NCBI GenBank assembly: GCA_003518885.1
Contig: DOXU01000023.1
Span: 1-6,052 of the forward strand
DNA from: Oscillospiraceae bacterium
GTDB taxonomy: Bacteria > Bacillota > Clostridia > Oscillospirales > Ethanoligenentaceae
Direction of reading: 5' to 3'
Length of the DNA stretch: 6,052 nucleotides
Shown: one piece after another, positions 1 through 5,842 of the stretch
How positions within the stretch are numbered: the first letter of the stretch is position 1
Layout of the letters: each line of letters opens with the position of its first letter
The notes under the pieces: generated by a model
The model's database searches: none
What the model was told of the DNA's origin: nothing
Seen by the model: only the letters and a program-made list of their open reading frames with translations
Made by a program: the position numbers and the translations under genes

Positions 1-667
1 ACGAGTTATGCAGCATTATTGCAAACGTGGCGAGCGAACACCACGTGATGTCGTCTCCCATTGTATTATGGAAGAGGAAAAGAAAACAAAGAGCCATGAT
101 TTTTATTTGGACATTACAGAGCAACCCGCCGAATTTGTACGAAACCGTTTTCCCGCCATCTATCAAAAGTGTTTGGAATATGATGTGGATATGACGAAGG
201 ATCGCATTCCTGTTTACCCTTGTCAGCATTATTTGATGGGCGGAATCGACGTAGATCTTTATGCCCGCACAACGATCGAGGGACTTTATGCAGTGGGAGA
301 GTGCGCACATACAGGGGTGCACGGCGCCAATCGTCTAGCCAGTAATTCCTTGTTGGAGGCGTTGGTTTTCTCCAAGCGTGCCGCACAAGATATTTTGAAA
401 AAAAGAAATACGCTGATTTCTGCCAAAGAGTTGCAACCAGAAAGAGGCGAAGAGCCTTCTGAAGCATTGCGGGATGAAATCCGGTTTTTGATTCAGGAGA
501 GCTTTTTTGTCAATGCAGATATAGAAAAGGCACAAAAGAACTTGCCACGAGTGCAAGAGATACAAAGACAACTGCAAGCAGGCTATGCCGCTTCAAAAAA
601 ACTAACAGAGTTACGGAGTTTAGCCGGTGTGGCAAATATGATTTTGAAAGAGGTGCTCTCTGCATGA
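1..667 (+). CDS. nadB: L-aspartate oxidase, C-terminal part (5' end outside window)
   Basis: NadB is an FAD enzyme that oxidises L-aspartate to iminoaspartate, which NadA condenses with dihydroxyacetone phosphate to quinolinate; it acts in the cytoplasm. The frame is open to the left edge, so the ATG at 8 is internal and the FAD-binding N-terminus is missing. Counting from that ATG, the visible family motifs are TPRD (Arg13, codon 44-46, aligning with the catalytic Arg of the ELAPRD motif), LDIT (34-37), QHYLMGG (His74, codon 227-229, a substrate-pocket His) and GLYAVGECAHTGVHGANRLASNS (92-114; Arg109, codon 332-334, substrate-carboxylate Arg). A short helical tail follows (about residues 150-219) that lacks the tryptophan-containing motif of the longer enterobacterial-type C-terminal domain, as in short clostridial forms. 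The stop overlaps the nadC start as ATGA. Succinate dehydrogenase or fumarate reductase flavoproteins are related, but these motifs and the nadC neighbour favour NadB. Confidence 0.96.
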   Translation, partial: RVMQHYCKRGERTPRDVVSHCIMEEEKKTKSHDFYLDITEQPAEFVRNRFPAIYQKCLEYDVDMTKDRIPVYPCQHYLMGGIDVDLYARTTIEGLYAVGECAHTGVHGANRLASNSLLEALVFSKRAAQDILKKRNTLISAKELQPERGEEPSEALRDEIRFLIQESFFVNADIEKAQKNLPRVQEIQRQLQAGYAASKKLTELRSLAGVANMILKEVLSA

Positions 668-1500
668 TTCTGCCCATGCACTATGAGGATGTAATCCTTC
701 GAGGATTAAAGGAAGATATTAACTATTTGGATGTGACCACGGATAATCTGATCCCTGAGGAACAGGAGTCGGATGCATTTTTCTTAATAAAAAATGCAGG
801 GGTACTTTGTGGCATGGAAATTGCTCTGCGCACCTTGAAATTTCTTGATGCTGGTATAACAGTTGAAATACTGAAGAACGATGGAGAGCAGGTGGAAAAT
901 CAGGACATAGCCGCTCGCGTCCATGGTAGAACACGCGCTTTGCTCAAGGGGGAGCGTACAGCGCTCAATCTATTACAGCATCTTTCTGGAATTGCTACAG
1001 CTGCAGCACAGGCGGTTCAGCTAGTAAAAGGAACAAAGGCGAAAATTTGTGACACACGTAAAACTTTGCCGGGGTTGCGTGTTCTAGAAAAATATGCGGT
1101 TACCGTTGGTGGTGCACAGAATCATCGTTTTAATTTATCAGATGCTGCCTTAATTAAAGACAATCATATTGATGCAGCAGGTGGCATCGAACAGGCAGTC
1201 TCTTTATTAAGATCACGTATTGGCCATACCGTGAAGATCGAAGTAGAAACGCGTGATTTAAAAGAGCTAAAACAGGCGTTAAAGGCGAATGCGGATATTA
1301 TTATGTTAGATAATATGTCACCGGTAGAAATGGAAAAAGCGGTGAAAATGGTAGCGGGTAAGGTACCATTAGAGGCATCCGGTGGAATCACTATGGAGAA
1401 TCTGCGCGCGGTTGCTGAAACGGGTGTTGATATGATATCAATCGGTGCGTTAACCCATTCGGTGCGGGCACTTGATATTTCCATGAAAATTAAGATGTAA
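664..1500 (+). CDS. nadC: Nicotinate-nucleotide diphosphorylase (carboxylating), quinolinate phosphoribosyltransferase
   Basis: NadC converts quinolinate and PRPP to nicotinate mononucleotide, CO2 and pyrophosphate, joining the aspartate route to the common NAD pathway. The 278 residues are full length for the family. The N-terminal alpha/beta part (about 1-110) ends in ERTALNLLQHLSGIAT (97-112). The barrel carries DTRKTLPGLR (130-139), KYAV (143-146), NHRFNLSD (153-160) and LIKDNHI (163-169), which supply the Arg, His and Lys side chains that bind quinolinate and PRPP. They are followed by VEVET (192-196, around 'KIEVETRD'), IIMLDN (212-217), LEASGGIT (236-243) and the closing ISIGALTHSVRALDISMKI (258-276). 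All expected catalytic motifs are present. The ATG at 664 is chosen because AAAGAGGTG (647-655) lies 8 bases upstream; the next in-frame ATG, at 676, is also possible but less well placed. The ATGA overlap with nadB indicates translational coupling in one operon. Confidence 0.97.
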   Translation: MILPMHYEDVILRGLKEDINYLDVTTDNLIPEEQESDAFFLIKNAGVLCGMEIALRTLKFLDAGITVEILKNDGEQVENQDIAARVHGRTRALLKGERTALNLLQHLSGIATAAAQAVQLVKGTKAKICDTRKTLPGLRVLEKYAVTVGGAQNHRFNLSDAALIKDNHIDAAGGIEQAVSLLRSRIGHTVKIEVETRDLKELKQALKANADIIMLDNMSPVEMEKAVKMVAGKVPLEASGGITMENLRAVAETGVDMISIGALTHSVRALDISMKIKM

Positions 1501-1523
1501 AATTTCCCGGAAAATATTTTGAG

Positions 1524-1554
1524 AGAATCTCCGTTTTTACGGGGATTCTATTTT
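1524..1554 (+). terminator. Rho-independent terminator of the nad operon
   Basis: AGAATCTCCG (1524-1533) pairs over all ten positions with CGGGGATTCT (1540-1549), one of them a U-G pair. The loop is 6 bases (TTTTTA). An A and four T follow at 1550-1554. It starts 24 bases after the nadC stop and precedes the next gene's candidate promoter. The U tract is short, so some read-through into the glycosyltransferase is possible. Confidence 0.8.
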
Positions 1555-1565
1555 GGGTAAATTAT

Positions 1566-1592
1566 TTGAACAATTGCGTCATAAAGTATAAA
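1566..1592 (+). promoter_or_regulatory. Candidate sigma-A promoter for the glycosyltransferase-yfhO operon
   Basis: TTGAAC (1566-1571) and TATAAA (1587-1592) resemble -35 and -10 boxes, but the 15-base spacer is shorter than the preferred 17. TAAAAG at 1589 would give 17 with a poorer -10. The site is correctly placed, after the nadC terminator and about 80 bases before the TTG start. A second TATAAA at 1619-1624 has no recognisable -35. This is an AT-rich stretch, so the call is tentative. Confidence 0.4.
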
Positions 1593-1606
1593 AGGTGGGA
1601 AGAGCG

Positions 1607-1619
1607 ACGATCTTATCGT
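1607..1619. repeat. Short inverted repeat in the glycosyltransferase leader
   Basis: ACGAT (1607-1611) and ATCGT (1615-1619) form a perfect 5-base inverted repeat around CTT, about 15 bases downstream of the candidate -10. It could be a small hairpin in the 5' UTR or a half-site pair for a regulator. At this length chance is a serious explanation. Confidence 0.3.
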
Positions 1620-1653
1620 ATAAAAACTCTACCCGGAAACAGAAACATTGATT

Positions 1654-1662
1654 AAAGAGGAG
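1654..1662 (+). promoter_or_regulatory. Shine-Dalgarno site that fixes a TTG start
   Basis: AAAGAGGAG lies 8 bases before TTG 1671. In that frame an in-frame stop occurs at 1653-1655, and the only plausible initiator before the conserved IVVPCYNEEE motif is this TTG. The ATG at 1664 is in another frame, only one base after the site, and stops after 14 codons, so it is not the start. Confidence 0.85.
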
Positions 1663-1670
1663 AATGGCAG

Positions 1671-2612
1671 TTGATAACACTCTATATTGTTGTGCCATGC
1701 TACAATGAAGAAGAGGTGCTTCCCGAAACGGGTCGCCGGCTTACAAAGAAGATGCAAGAATTATGCACGAAAGAGCTAATCTCGGAAGAGAGCCGCATCG
1801 TTTTTGTAGATGATGGATCAAAAGACCGTACATGGGAATTAATAGAATCCATGCATGGGCAAAATACATATGTCAATGGCATTAAACTTTCCCGCAATAA
1901 AGGCCATCAAAATGCATTGATGGCCGGAATGATGACAGTAAAAGGTAAAGCAGATGCCATTATTACGCTGGATGCGGATTTGCAAGATGATATCAACGCG
2001 ATTGATGGGTTTTTACAAAAATTTAAAGAAGGCTGCGATGTCGTTTACGGTGTACGGAGTTCTAGGCAAACAGACACTTTTTTCAAACGACACACGGCTT
2101 TGTTTTTTTATCGCTTGATGAAGAGTTTGGGCGTGGACATTGTGTATAATCACGCAGACTACCGCTTGATGAGCAAGCGCGCAGTGGAGGCATTAGGAAA
2201 ATTTAAAGAAGTAAACCTATTCCTCCGTGGAGTTGTTCCTTTAATCGGCTACCGTAGTGGTACGGTAGAGTATGAACGACACGAGCGCTTTGCAGGGGAA
2301 TCCAAGTATCCACTCCAAAAGATGCTGGCTTTTGCATGGGAGGGGATTACCTCTTTTAGCGTGAAACCCATTCGATTGATTGCGGCAGTTGGCGGCATTA
2401 TTTTTGCTATTAGTATTATTATGCTCATATATTTTCTTATCGTGTTTGCTGCAGGGCATACGGTTCCCGGGTGGACCAGCCTCATCATTTCCATTTGGGC
2501 GATTGGTGGCTTGCAAATTTTAGGAACCGGTATTATTGGGGAATATATCGGGAAAATTTATTTGGAGGCGAAAGGGCGACCGCAATATCTTGTGGAGGAT
2601 TATTTAGAATGA
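1671..2612 (+). CDS. Family 2 glycosyltransferase, polyprenyl-phosphate type (CsbB/GtrB/DPM1-like)
   Basis: The protein is predicted to transfer a sugar from a nucleotide sugar to undecaprenyl phosphate at the inner face of the membrane. Its 313 residues are the usual length of bacterial GtrB/CsbB-like enzymes. The GT-A catalytic domain (about 4-225) shows IVVPCYNEEE (6-15), FVDDGSKDRT (45-54), the metal-binding DXD motif in ITLDADLQDD (98-107; Asp101 and Asp103), HADYRLMSK (161-169) and ERFAGESKYPL (205-215), a signature of the polyprenyl-phosphate subfamily. Two C-terminal hydrophobic segments follow, about 233-260 and 268-292, then a short basic tail. Start is TTG (see the Shine-Dalgarno entry). 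The stop overlaps yfhO's start as ATGA, so the two products are probably made together. In Bacillus, csbB also neighbours yfhO, and CsbB is thought to make undecaprenyl-phosphate-GlcNAc. The sugar here cannot be read from sequence. An ArnC-like or other DPM-like role is the main alternative. Confidence 0.93.
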   Translation: MITLYIVVPCYNEEEVLPETGRRLTKKMQELCTKELISEESRIVFVDDGSKDRTWELIESMHGQNTYVNGIKLSRNKGHQNALMAGMMTVKGKADAIITLDADLQDDINAIDGFLQKFKEGCDVVYGVRSSRQTDTFFKRHTALFFYRLMKSLGVDIVYNHADYRLMSKRAVEALGKFKEVNLFLRGVVPLIGYRSGTVEYERHERFAGESKYPLQKMLAFAWEGITSFSVKPIRLIAAVGGIIFAISIIMLIYFLIVFAAGHTVPGWTSLIISIWAIGGLQILGTGIIGEYIGKIYLEAKGRPQYLVEDYLE

Positions 2613-4915
2613 CAAAAGCAACAACAAGGATTGAGACATTGACTTCGCAACGCCCACGGTATGCATGGGCGTTTTTGCTGTCCTTAATAACAGCGGCCGT
2701 CTTTATTGTTCCCTTCATCATTCGTGGGCATGGCATTTTGTACGTAATAGATGACTTCAACTTGCAACAGATCCCATTTAACATGGTTTCCAATGCTGCA
2801 ATAAAATCTGGAAATATTTTTTGGGATTGGACAAATGACCTCGGTAGTCAATTTATTGGAAGCTATAGTTATTATACATTGGGCAGTCCATTTTTCTGGA
2901 TCTCCTGCATTTTTCCGGCCAAATGGTTTCCTTATGTAATTGGCCCATTATTAATCCTGAAATTTGCTATTAGCGGCCTTACTTCTTATGCATTCATAAA
3001 ATATTTTGTTAAACGTGATGGTGCCGCGTTAGTGGGCTCTCTTTTGTATGCTTTCTCTAGCTTTAGCCTTAGTTCCATCACATTTAATAGCTTTTTGGAT
3101 GTTGTCGCCGTATTTCCTTTATTTCTTCTTGCGTTTGAATGTTACATGCAAGAGGGACGGCGGGGATTTTTTGCCGTTATGACAGCACTCTGTGCCTTTA
3201 TGAATTTTTTCTTTTTTGCCGGCGAAGTGGTGTTTCTTCTTCTTTATTTTTTGGTTCGCGTTTTCAGCAAGGCATATGATTTTAAATGGAAGAAGTTACT
3301 GGGTGTTGTTTTCGAAGGAATTATTGGTGTAGGAATATCGGCTGCTCTCTTATTGCCAACGGTACTCTTCGTCGCTCAAAATCCACGAACATCCACTCAT
3401 TTTGAAGGACTTTCCACTTTGTTCTTCAAATTTCAAGAGTATCTGACAATTCTTACGGGATTTTTGATGCCTGCACAGGTGGAGCACATGTGGACAATGG
3501 TGGAACCAATCGATGTTCGCTCTATTCATGCATTTTTGCCCCTATTTGGCATTATTACGGTCATTGCCTATATTGTATGGAAAAAAAGAGACTGGTTGGT
3601 ATGGATGATCGGGATTTCCCTGCTATTCGTTGCAATCCCTATATTGAATAGTGCATTCTATTTGGGAAATACCATGTGGTACGGTCGATGGTATTACATG
3701 CTGGTGTTAATATTGGCATTAGCCTCAGCAAAGGCCTTGGAGCAAAACGAGTCCTCAAATTTCCGCCTTAGCCGAAGAATCACGGCGGGTGTTTACATCG
3801 CTTTTATTGTTCTGTTGATTCTTTATAAACAGATGACGGGCCAATCTGTTATCATGCATCCAAAAGGCTTGATTTTTCAAATAGTATTGCTAACAGTTGG
3901 CTATATTTTCGCCTGTATTATGTTGCATGCACGTAATCATCCACAGTTTTTCAAAAGAACAACTGCATTAATCATGATTTTTTCCATAATATCGGGCGCT
4001 TATGTCCTATATGGAAATGAGAGGCTTTATCCAGATGCAAAGGTCTTTACTCGGCAATATACTGATGTAGCGGATTCTGTAAAGTTGCCACAAAATGGTT
4101 TCTATCGAATTGACACTTTAGCTGCTTATCGAAACACAAATATGCTTTTGAATGTTCCGACTTTGCAATCCTTTAGCACGATGGTAAATGGCTCAATCTT
4201 TTCATTCTACCAGGCGCTTGGACAGACACGAATTATGCAATCTTTGCCCGATGACAGTCTTTACGCTTTGCGACCGCTTCTCTCGGTTCGTTATGTGGTG
4301 CAGCTTTTCCCGGCTGGAAGCCAAGTGTTGCCCAACTTACAATTGTATGAAAATAATGCGGATTATACGGTTTTCGAATCAAAAGATTATATTCCAATGG
4401 GTTTCACTTTCGATTCTGCAATTTCGCAAAGTACTTTTTCACAAGTAACTCCACAGGATCGTGCACAGTTATTGCTAAAAGGCCTGGTATTGACAGATGG
4501 GCAGATGAAGAAATTCAAGGATGTTCTTCCTGAAATTTCCGATAACAAAATAAAAGATACCTCTATCCAAGCATATGCGCAAGATGTGCAGGCAAGAAAA
4601 CGAGAAGCGTCACAGTCTTTTGCTAAGGATAACCGAGGCTTTACTTCGTCTATTTCCCTAAAAAAGGACAATCTTGTGTTTTTCGGTGTGCCGTATGATC
4701 GGGGCTGGACAGCCACAGTAAATGGGAAGATCGTACAGATCGAGAATGTGGATAATGGGCTAATGGCAGTGCCAGCAAAGCAAGGCAACAATGTGATACG
4801 GTTTACCTATTTGCCGCAGGGGTTAAAATCGGGCATTGTTATCTCAGTCGTATCGATTATTTTGCTTTTACTCTATCTACTAATTGGACATTTTAGGCGT
4901 CGTGATTCGATTTGA
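2609..4915 (+). CDS. yfhO: YfhO-family polytopic membrane protein, putative GT-C-type glycosyltransferase
   Basis: YfhO proteins are thought to take a sugar from undecaprenyl phosphate outside the cell and attach it to a surface polymer (lipoteichoic acid in Bacillus). ATG 2609 is chosen because it overlaps the upstream stop (ATGA) and has GTGGAGGA (2592-2599) 9 bases before it. The frame is open further upstream, but that part is only a shadow of the glycosyltransferase. The 768 residues begin with a cytoplasmic stretch, a first membrane helix (about 19-38) and an outside loop with VIDDFNLQQIPF (46-57), where the Asp pair sits as in GT-C catalytic loops. About a dozen hydrophobic segments run to about 466. 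A mainly soluble, presumably extracellular region follows (about 470-738), containing the family's C-terminal motif FFGVPYDRGWTATVNGK (691-707) and FTYLPQGLK (732-740). A last helix (741-760) and a basic HFRRR tail close the protein. The 3' end overlaps the convergent DUF4364 gene by 23 bp. The sugar and acceptor are not known. Confidence 0.9.
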   Translation: MTKATTRIETLTSQRPRYAWAFLLSLITAAVFIVPFIIRGHGILYVIDDFNLQQIPFNMVSNAAIKSGNIFWDWTNDLGSQFIGSYSYYTLGSPFFWISCIFPAKWFPYVIGPLLILKFAISGLTSYAFIKYFVKRDGAALVGSLLYAFSSFSLSSITFNSFLDVVAVFPLFLLAFECYMQEGRRGFFAVMTALCAFMNFFFFAGEVVFLLLYFLVRVFSKAYDFKWKKLLGVVFEGIIGVGISAALLLPTVLFVAQNPRTSTHFEGLSTLFFKFQEYLTILTGFLMPAQVEHMWTMVEPIDVRSIHAFLPLFGIITVIAYIVWKKRDWLVWMIGISLLFVAIPILNSAFYLGNTMWYGRWYYMLVLILALASAKALEQNESSNFRLSRRITAGVYIAFIVLLILYKQMTGQSVIMHPKGLIFQIVLLTVGYIFACIMLHARNHPQFFKRTTALIMIFSIISGAYVLYGNERLYPDAKVFTRQYTDVADSVKLPQNGFYRIDTLAAYRNTNMLLNVPTLQSFSTMVNGSIFSFYQALGQTRIMQSLPDDSLYALRPLLSVRYVVQLFPAGSQVLPNLQLYENNADYTVFESKDYIPMGFTFDSAISQSTFSQVTPQDRAQLLLKGLVLTDGQMKKFKDVLPEISDNKIKDTSIQAYAQDVQARKREASQSFAKDNRGFTSSISLKKDNLVFFGVPYDRGWTATVNGKIVQIENVDNGLMAVPAKQGNNVIRFTYLPQGLKSGIVISVVSIILLLLYLLIGHFRRRDSI

Positions 4916-5489
4916 GTGCATTGCCAACCGCGCTTGGATCACCGGTCATTAAAGCCACGGTTGCCCGATAAATGGTGGTGGGATCACTCATAAACTGTTT
5001 CTTAACGGCCTCTGCCTGGGGCCGGTCCGAAACGAGTAAAGAGATGGAAAGTAAAGAGTCTTTTCCATCTAAAACGGAACAAATAACACGAAATCCTACA
5101 CCATCAGCGGTGATCTGTACATGATTTTCGGCTTCACGTTTTTGCTGCGCTAACAAACGCATAGCTGCTTTAACAGCTTTTTCTCTTACAGAATAAGGTA
5201 AACGCCGTTCAAACAAATTGGCCGTACCAGCGCCAAGCCCAGTTACTTTATAAGTCTTTTCTCCATTTTGTTCAAGAAGATCCACATGGCCGGTAACAAG
5301 AAGTGCATGTAAAGCGTCTGCAATGGTAAAGTAGTTTGCCAGCCCATCTTGTTGCAGACTTTCGGAGAGTGTATCAAGTGAGAGAGGACAGGCTGTGCTT
5401 TTAAGTAGATAGCAAATCAATAATTTCACTTCATCTACATTCCGCAAACCGCCAGGTGCTACTCCGCCGTTAAATGAGTTACCAGACAT
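4893..5489 (-). CDS. DUF4364 family protein, winged-helix-like, function unknown
   Basis: The 198-residue soluble protein has no signal peptide or membrane helix. It fits the clostridial DUF4364 family. The N-terminal half (about 18-85) has a winged-helix pattern: VDEVKLLICYLL (18-29), then PLSLDTLSESL (35-45), NYFTIADALHALLVTGHV (52-69), and a wing-like DLLEQNGEKTYKVTGLG (70-86). The family-typical RRLPYSVREK (95-104) leads into a basic helix (to about 120) and a beta-rich C-terminal half with SLLSISLLVSD (145-155) and PTTIYRATVALMTG (170-183). The winged-helix pattern suggests DNA binding, but I know of no demonstrated target. Start ATG 5489 is supported by AAAAAAGGAG (complement of 5499-5508), 9 bases upstream. 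It is divergent from ribU, whose promoter lies about 90 bases away, and convergent with yfhO. Residues 1-17 are Gly/Asn-rich and probably disordered. Confidence 0.82.
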   Translation of the reverse strand: MSGNSFNGGVAPGGLRNVDEVKLLICYLLKSTACPLSLDTLSESLQQDGLANYFTIADALHALLVTGHVDLLEQNGEKTYKVTGLGAGTANLFERRLPYSVREKAVKAAMRLLAQQKREAENHVQITADGVGFRVICSVLDGKDSLLSISLLVSDRPQAEAVKKQFMSDPTTIYRATVALMTGDPSAVGNALKSNHDA

Positions 5490-5512
5490 GAAAATTCGCT
5501 CCTTTTTTAAAA

Positions 5513-5527
5513 TAGCTATTATGGCTA
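5513..5527. repeat. Inverted repeat just upstream of the DUF4364 Shine-Dalgarno
   Basis: Read on the minus strand, TAGC CATAATA GCTA forms an interrupted inverted repeat next to a TATGAT (complement of 5532-5537) that could serve as a -10; no convincing -35 is visible. A partly overlapping perfect palindrome AATAGCTATT lies at 5511-5520. This could be an operator for the minus-strand gene, possibly autoregulatory. The arms are only 4 bases, so chance is likely. Confidence 0.25.
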
Positions 5528-5576
5528 CTGTATCATAAATTGCAGGAAAAGGAAAGAGAGTTGCCGTCGTACGATC

Positions 5577-5605
5577 TTGACGTGCATGAATAGTTATGCT
5601 ATCAT
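5577..5605 (+). promoter_or_regulatory. Sigma-A promoter of ribU with extended -10
   Basis: TTGACG (5577-5582) and TATCAT (5600-5605) are separated by exactly 17 bases, and TGC directly before the -10 makes an extended -10 element. Transcription would start near 5611-5613, some 15 bases before the FMN aptamer, a normal distance for a riboswitch leader. Confidence 0.78.
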
Positions 5606-5627
5606 TTTTATACGATTAAATAAAAAA

Positions 5628-5748
5628 GTCTTTGGGGCGGGGTGTAATTCCCCACCGGCGGTGATTTGGTTTTGACCAACAAGCCCGCGAGCATTAGCTG
5701 ACACGGTGTGAATCCGTGGCCGACGGTATAGTCCGGATGAGAAAAGAC
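5628..5748 (+). ncRNA. FMN riboswitch aptamer (RFN element)
   Basis: The sequence matches the FMN aptamer consensus from end to end. P1 pairs GTCTTT (5628-5633) with AAAGAC (5743-5748). The conserved GGGGCGGGGTG (5634-5644) follows, and P2 pairs GGGG (5639-5642) with CCCC (5650-5653). Next come ACCGGCGGTGATTT (5654-5667), a variable arm TTGGT-TTTG-ACCAA (5666-5679), and AGCCCGCGAGC (5681-5691). P5 pairs CACGG (5702-5706) with CCGTG (5714-5718). The invariant CCGAC (5720-5724) and AGTCCGGATGAGA (5730-5742) complete the core. It senses FMN and in Gram-positive bacteria usually turns off riboflavin synthesis or uptake genes when FMN is plentiful. The gene downstream is ribU, which fits. Confidence 0.97.
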
Positions 5749-5766
5749 GCGTGTTTTTGCATAGTG

Positions 5767-5800
5767 GCCCCGGGTTGTTTTATTAACCCGGGACTTTTTT
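5767..5800 (+). terminator. Intrinsic terminator of the FMN riboswitch expression platform
   Basis: CCCGGGTT (5769-5776) pairs perfectly with AACCCGGG (5785-5792). G5767-C5794 extends the stem across one C-A mismatch. The loop is GTTTTATT, and six T follow at 5795-5800. It lies 18 bases after the aptamer and before the ribU start, so FMN binding should favour termination. GGGGC (5634-5638) in the aptamer can pair with GCCCC (5767-5771), a possible competing antiterminator. Confidence 0.92.
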
Positions 5801-5810
5801 GTAGAGTGCG

Positions 5811-5833
5811 TCCCCCCAGCCATGGGAAAGGGA
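5811..5833 (+). promoter_or_regulatory. Possible hairpin masking the ribU Shine-Dalgarno
   Basis: CCCA (5815-5818) pairs with TGGG (5823-5826) around a GCCA loop, and TCCC (5811-5814) pairs with GGGA (5830-5833), leaving AAA 5827-5829 bulged. The eight pairs, six of them G-C, cover most of the AAAGGGAG ribosome site. The pairing is read directly from sequence; a role in translation is inferred. Confidence 0.45.
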
Positions 5834-5834
5834 G
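5827..5834 (+). promoter_or_regulatory. Shine-Dalgarno site that selects the GTG start of ribU
   Basis: AAAGGGAG lies 8 bases before GTG 5843. The in-frame ATG at 5822 is preceded by a pyrimidine-rich run with no ribosome site, and the in-frame ATG at 5873 has a purine run directly against it with no spacing. GTG 5843 is therefore preferred. Confidence 0.8.
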
Positions 5835-5842
5835 TTTTTCAA

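Noticed and set aside
1062..1119. NadC has GGA (149-151) where many bacterial enzymes have GGG, and Thr147 where an Arg is often found.
   Set aside because: The Arg position varies between known NadC proteins, and GGA also occurs in eukaryotic QPRT; the catalytic NHR, DTRK and KDNH motifs are intact.
1503..1513. TTTCC-C-GGAAA inverted repeat right after the nadC stop.
   Set aside because: The one-base centre is too small for a hairpin loop and the real terminator follows immediately.
1664..1708. ATG 1664 opens a 14-codon reading frame between the ribosome site and the glycosyltransferase start.
   Set aside because: It is only one base from the Shine-Dalgarno, overlaps the transferase start out of frame, and its peptide shows no attenuator pattern.
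2471..2608. The yfhO frame is open upstream of ATG 2609, allowing a 46-residue longer product.
   Set aside because: That stretch lies inside the glycosyltransferase's second membrane segment region, reads as non-membrane shadow sequence, and the ATGA coupling with a good ribosome site marks 2609.
5010..5027. GGCC-rich small hairpin downstream of yfhO, considered as its terminator.
   Set aside because: The stem is only four to six pairs, there is no T tract, and it lies inside the DUF4364 coding sequence.
5567..5574. Perfect palindrome TCGTACGA just upstream of the ribU -35 box.
   Set aside because: Eight bases with no extension of the arms is expected by chance; not enough to call an operator.
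5608..5823. A 71-codon minus-strand reading frame over the riboswitch.
   Set aside because: It is the complement of the structured RNA, with no ribosome site or recognisable motif.
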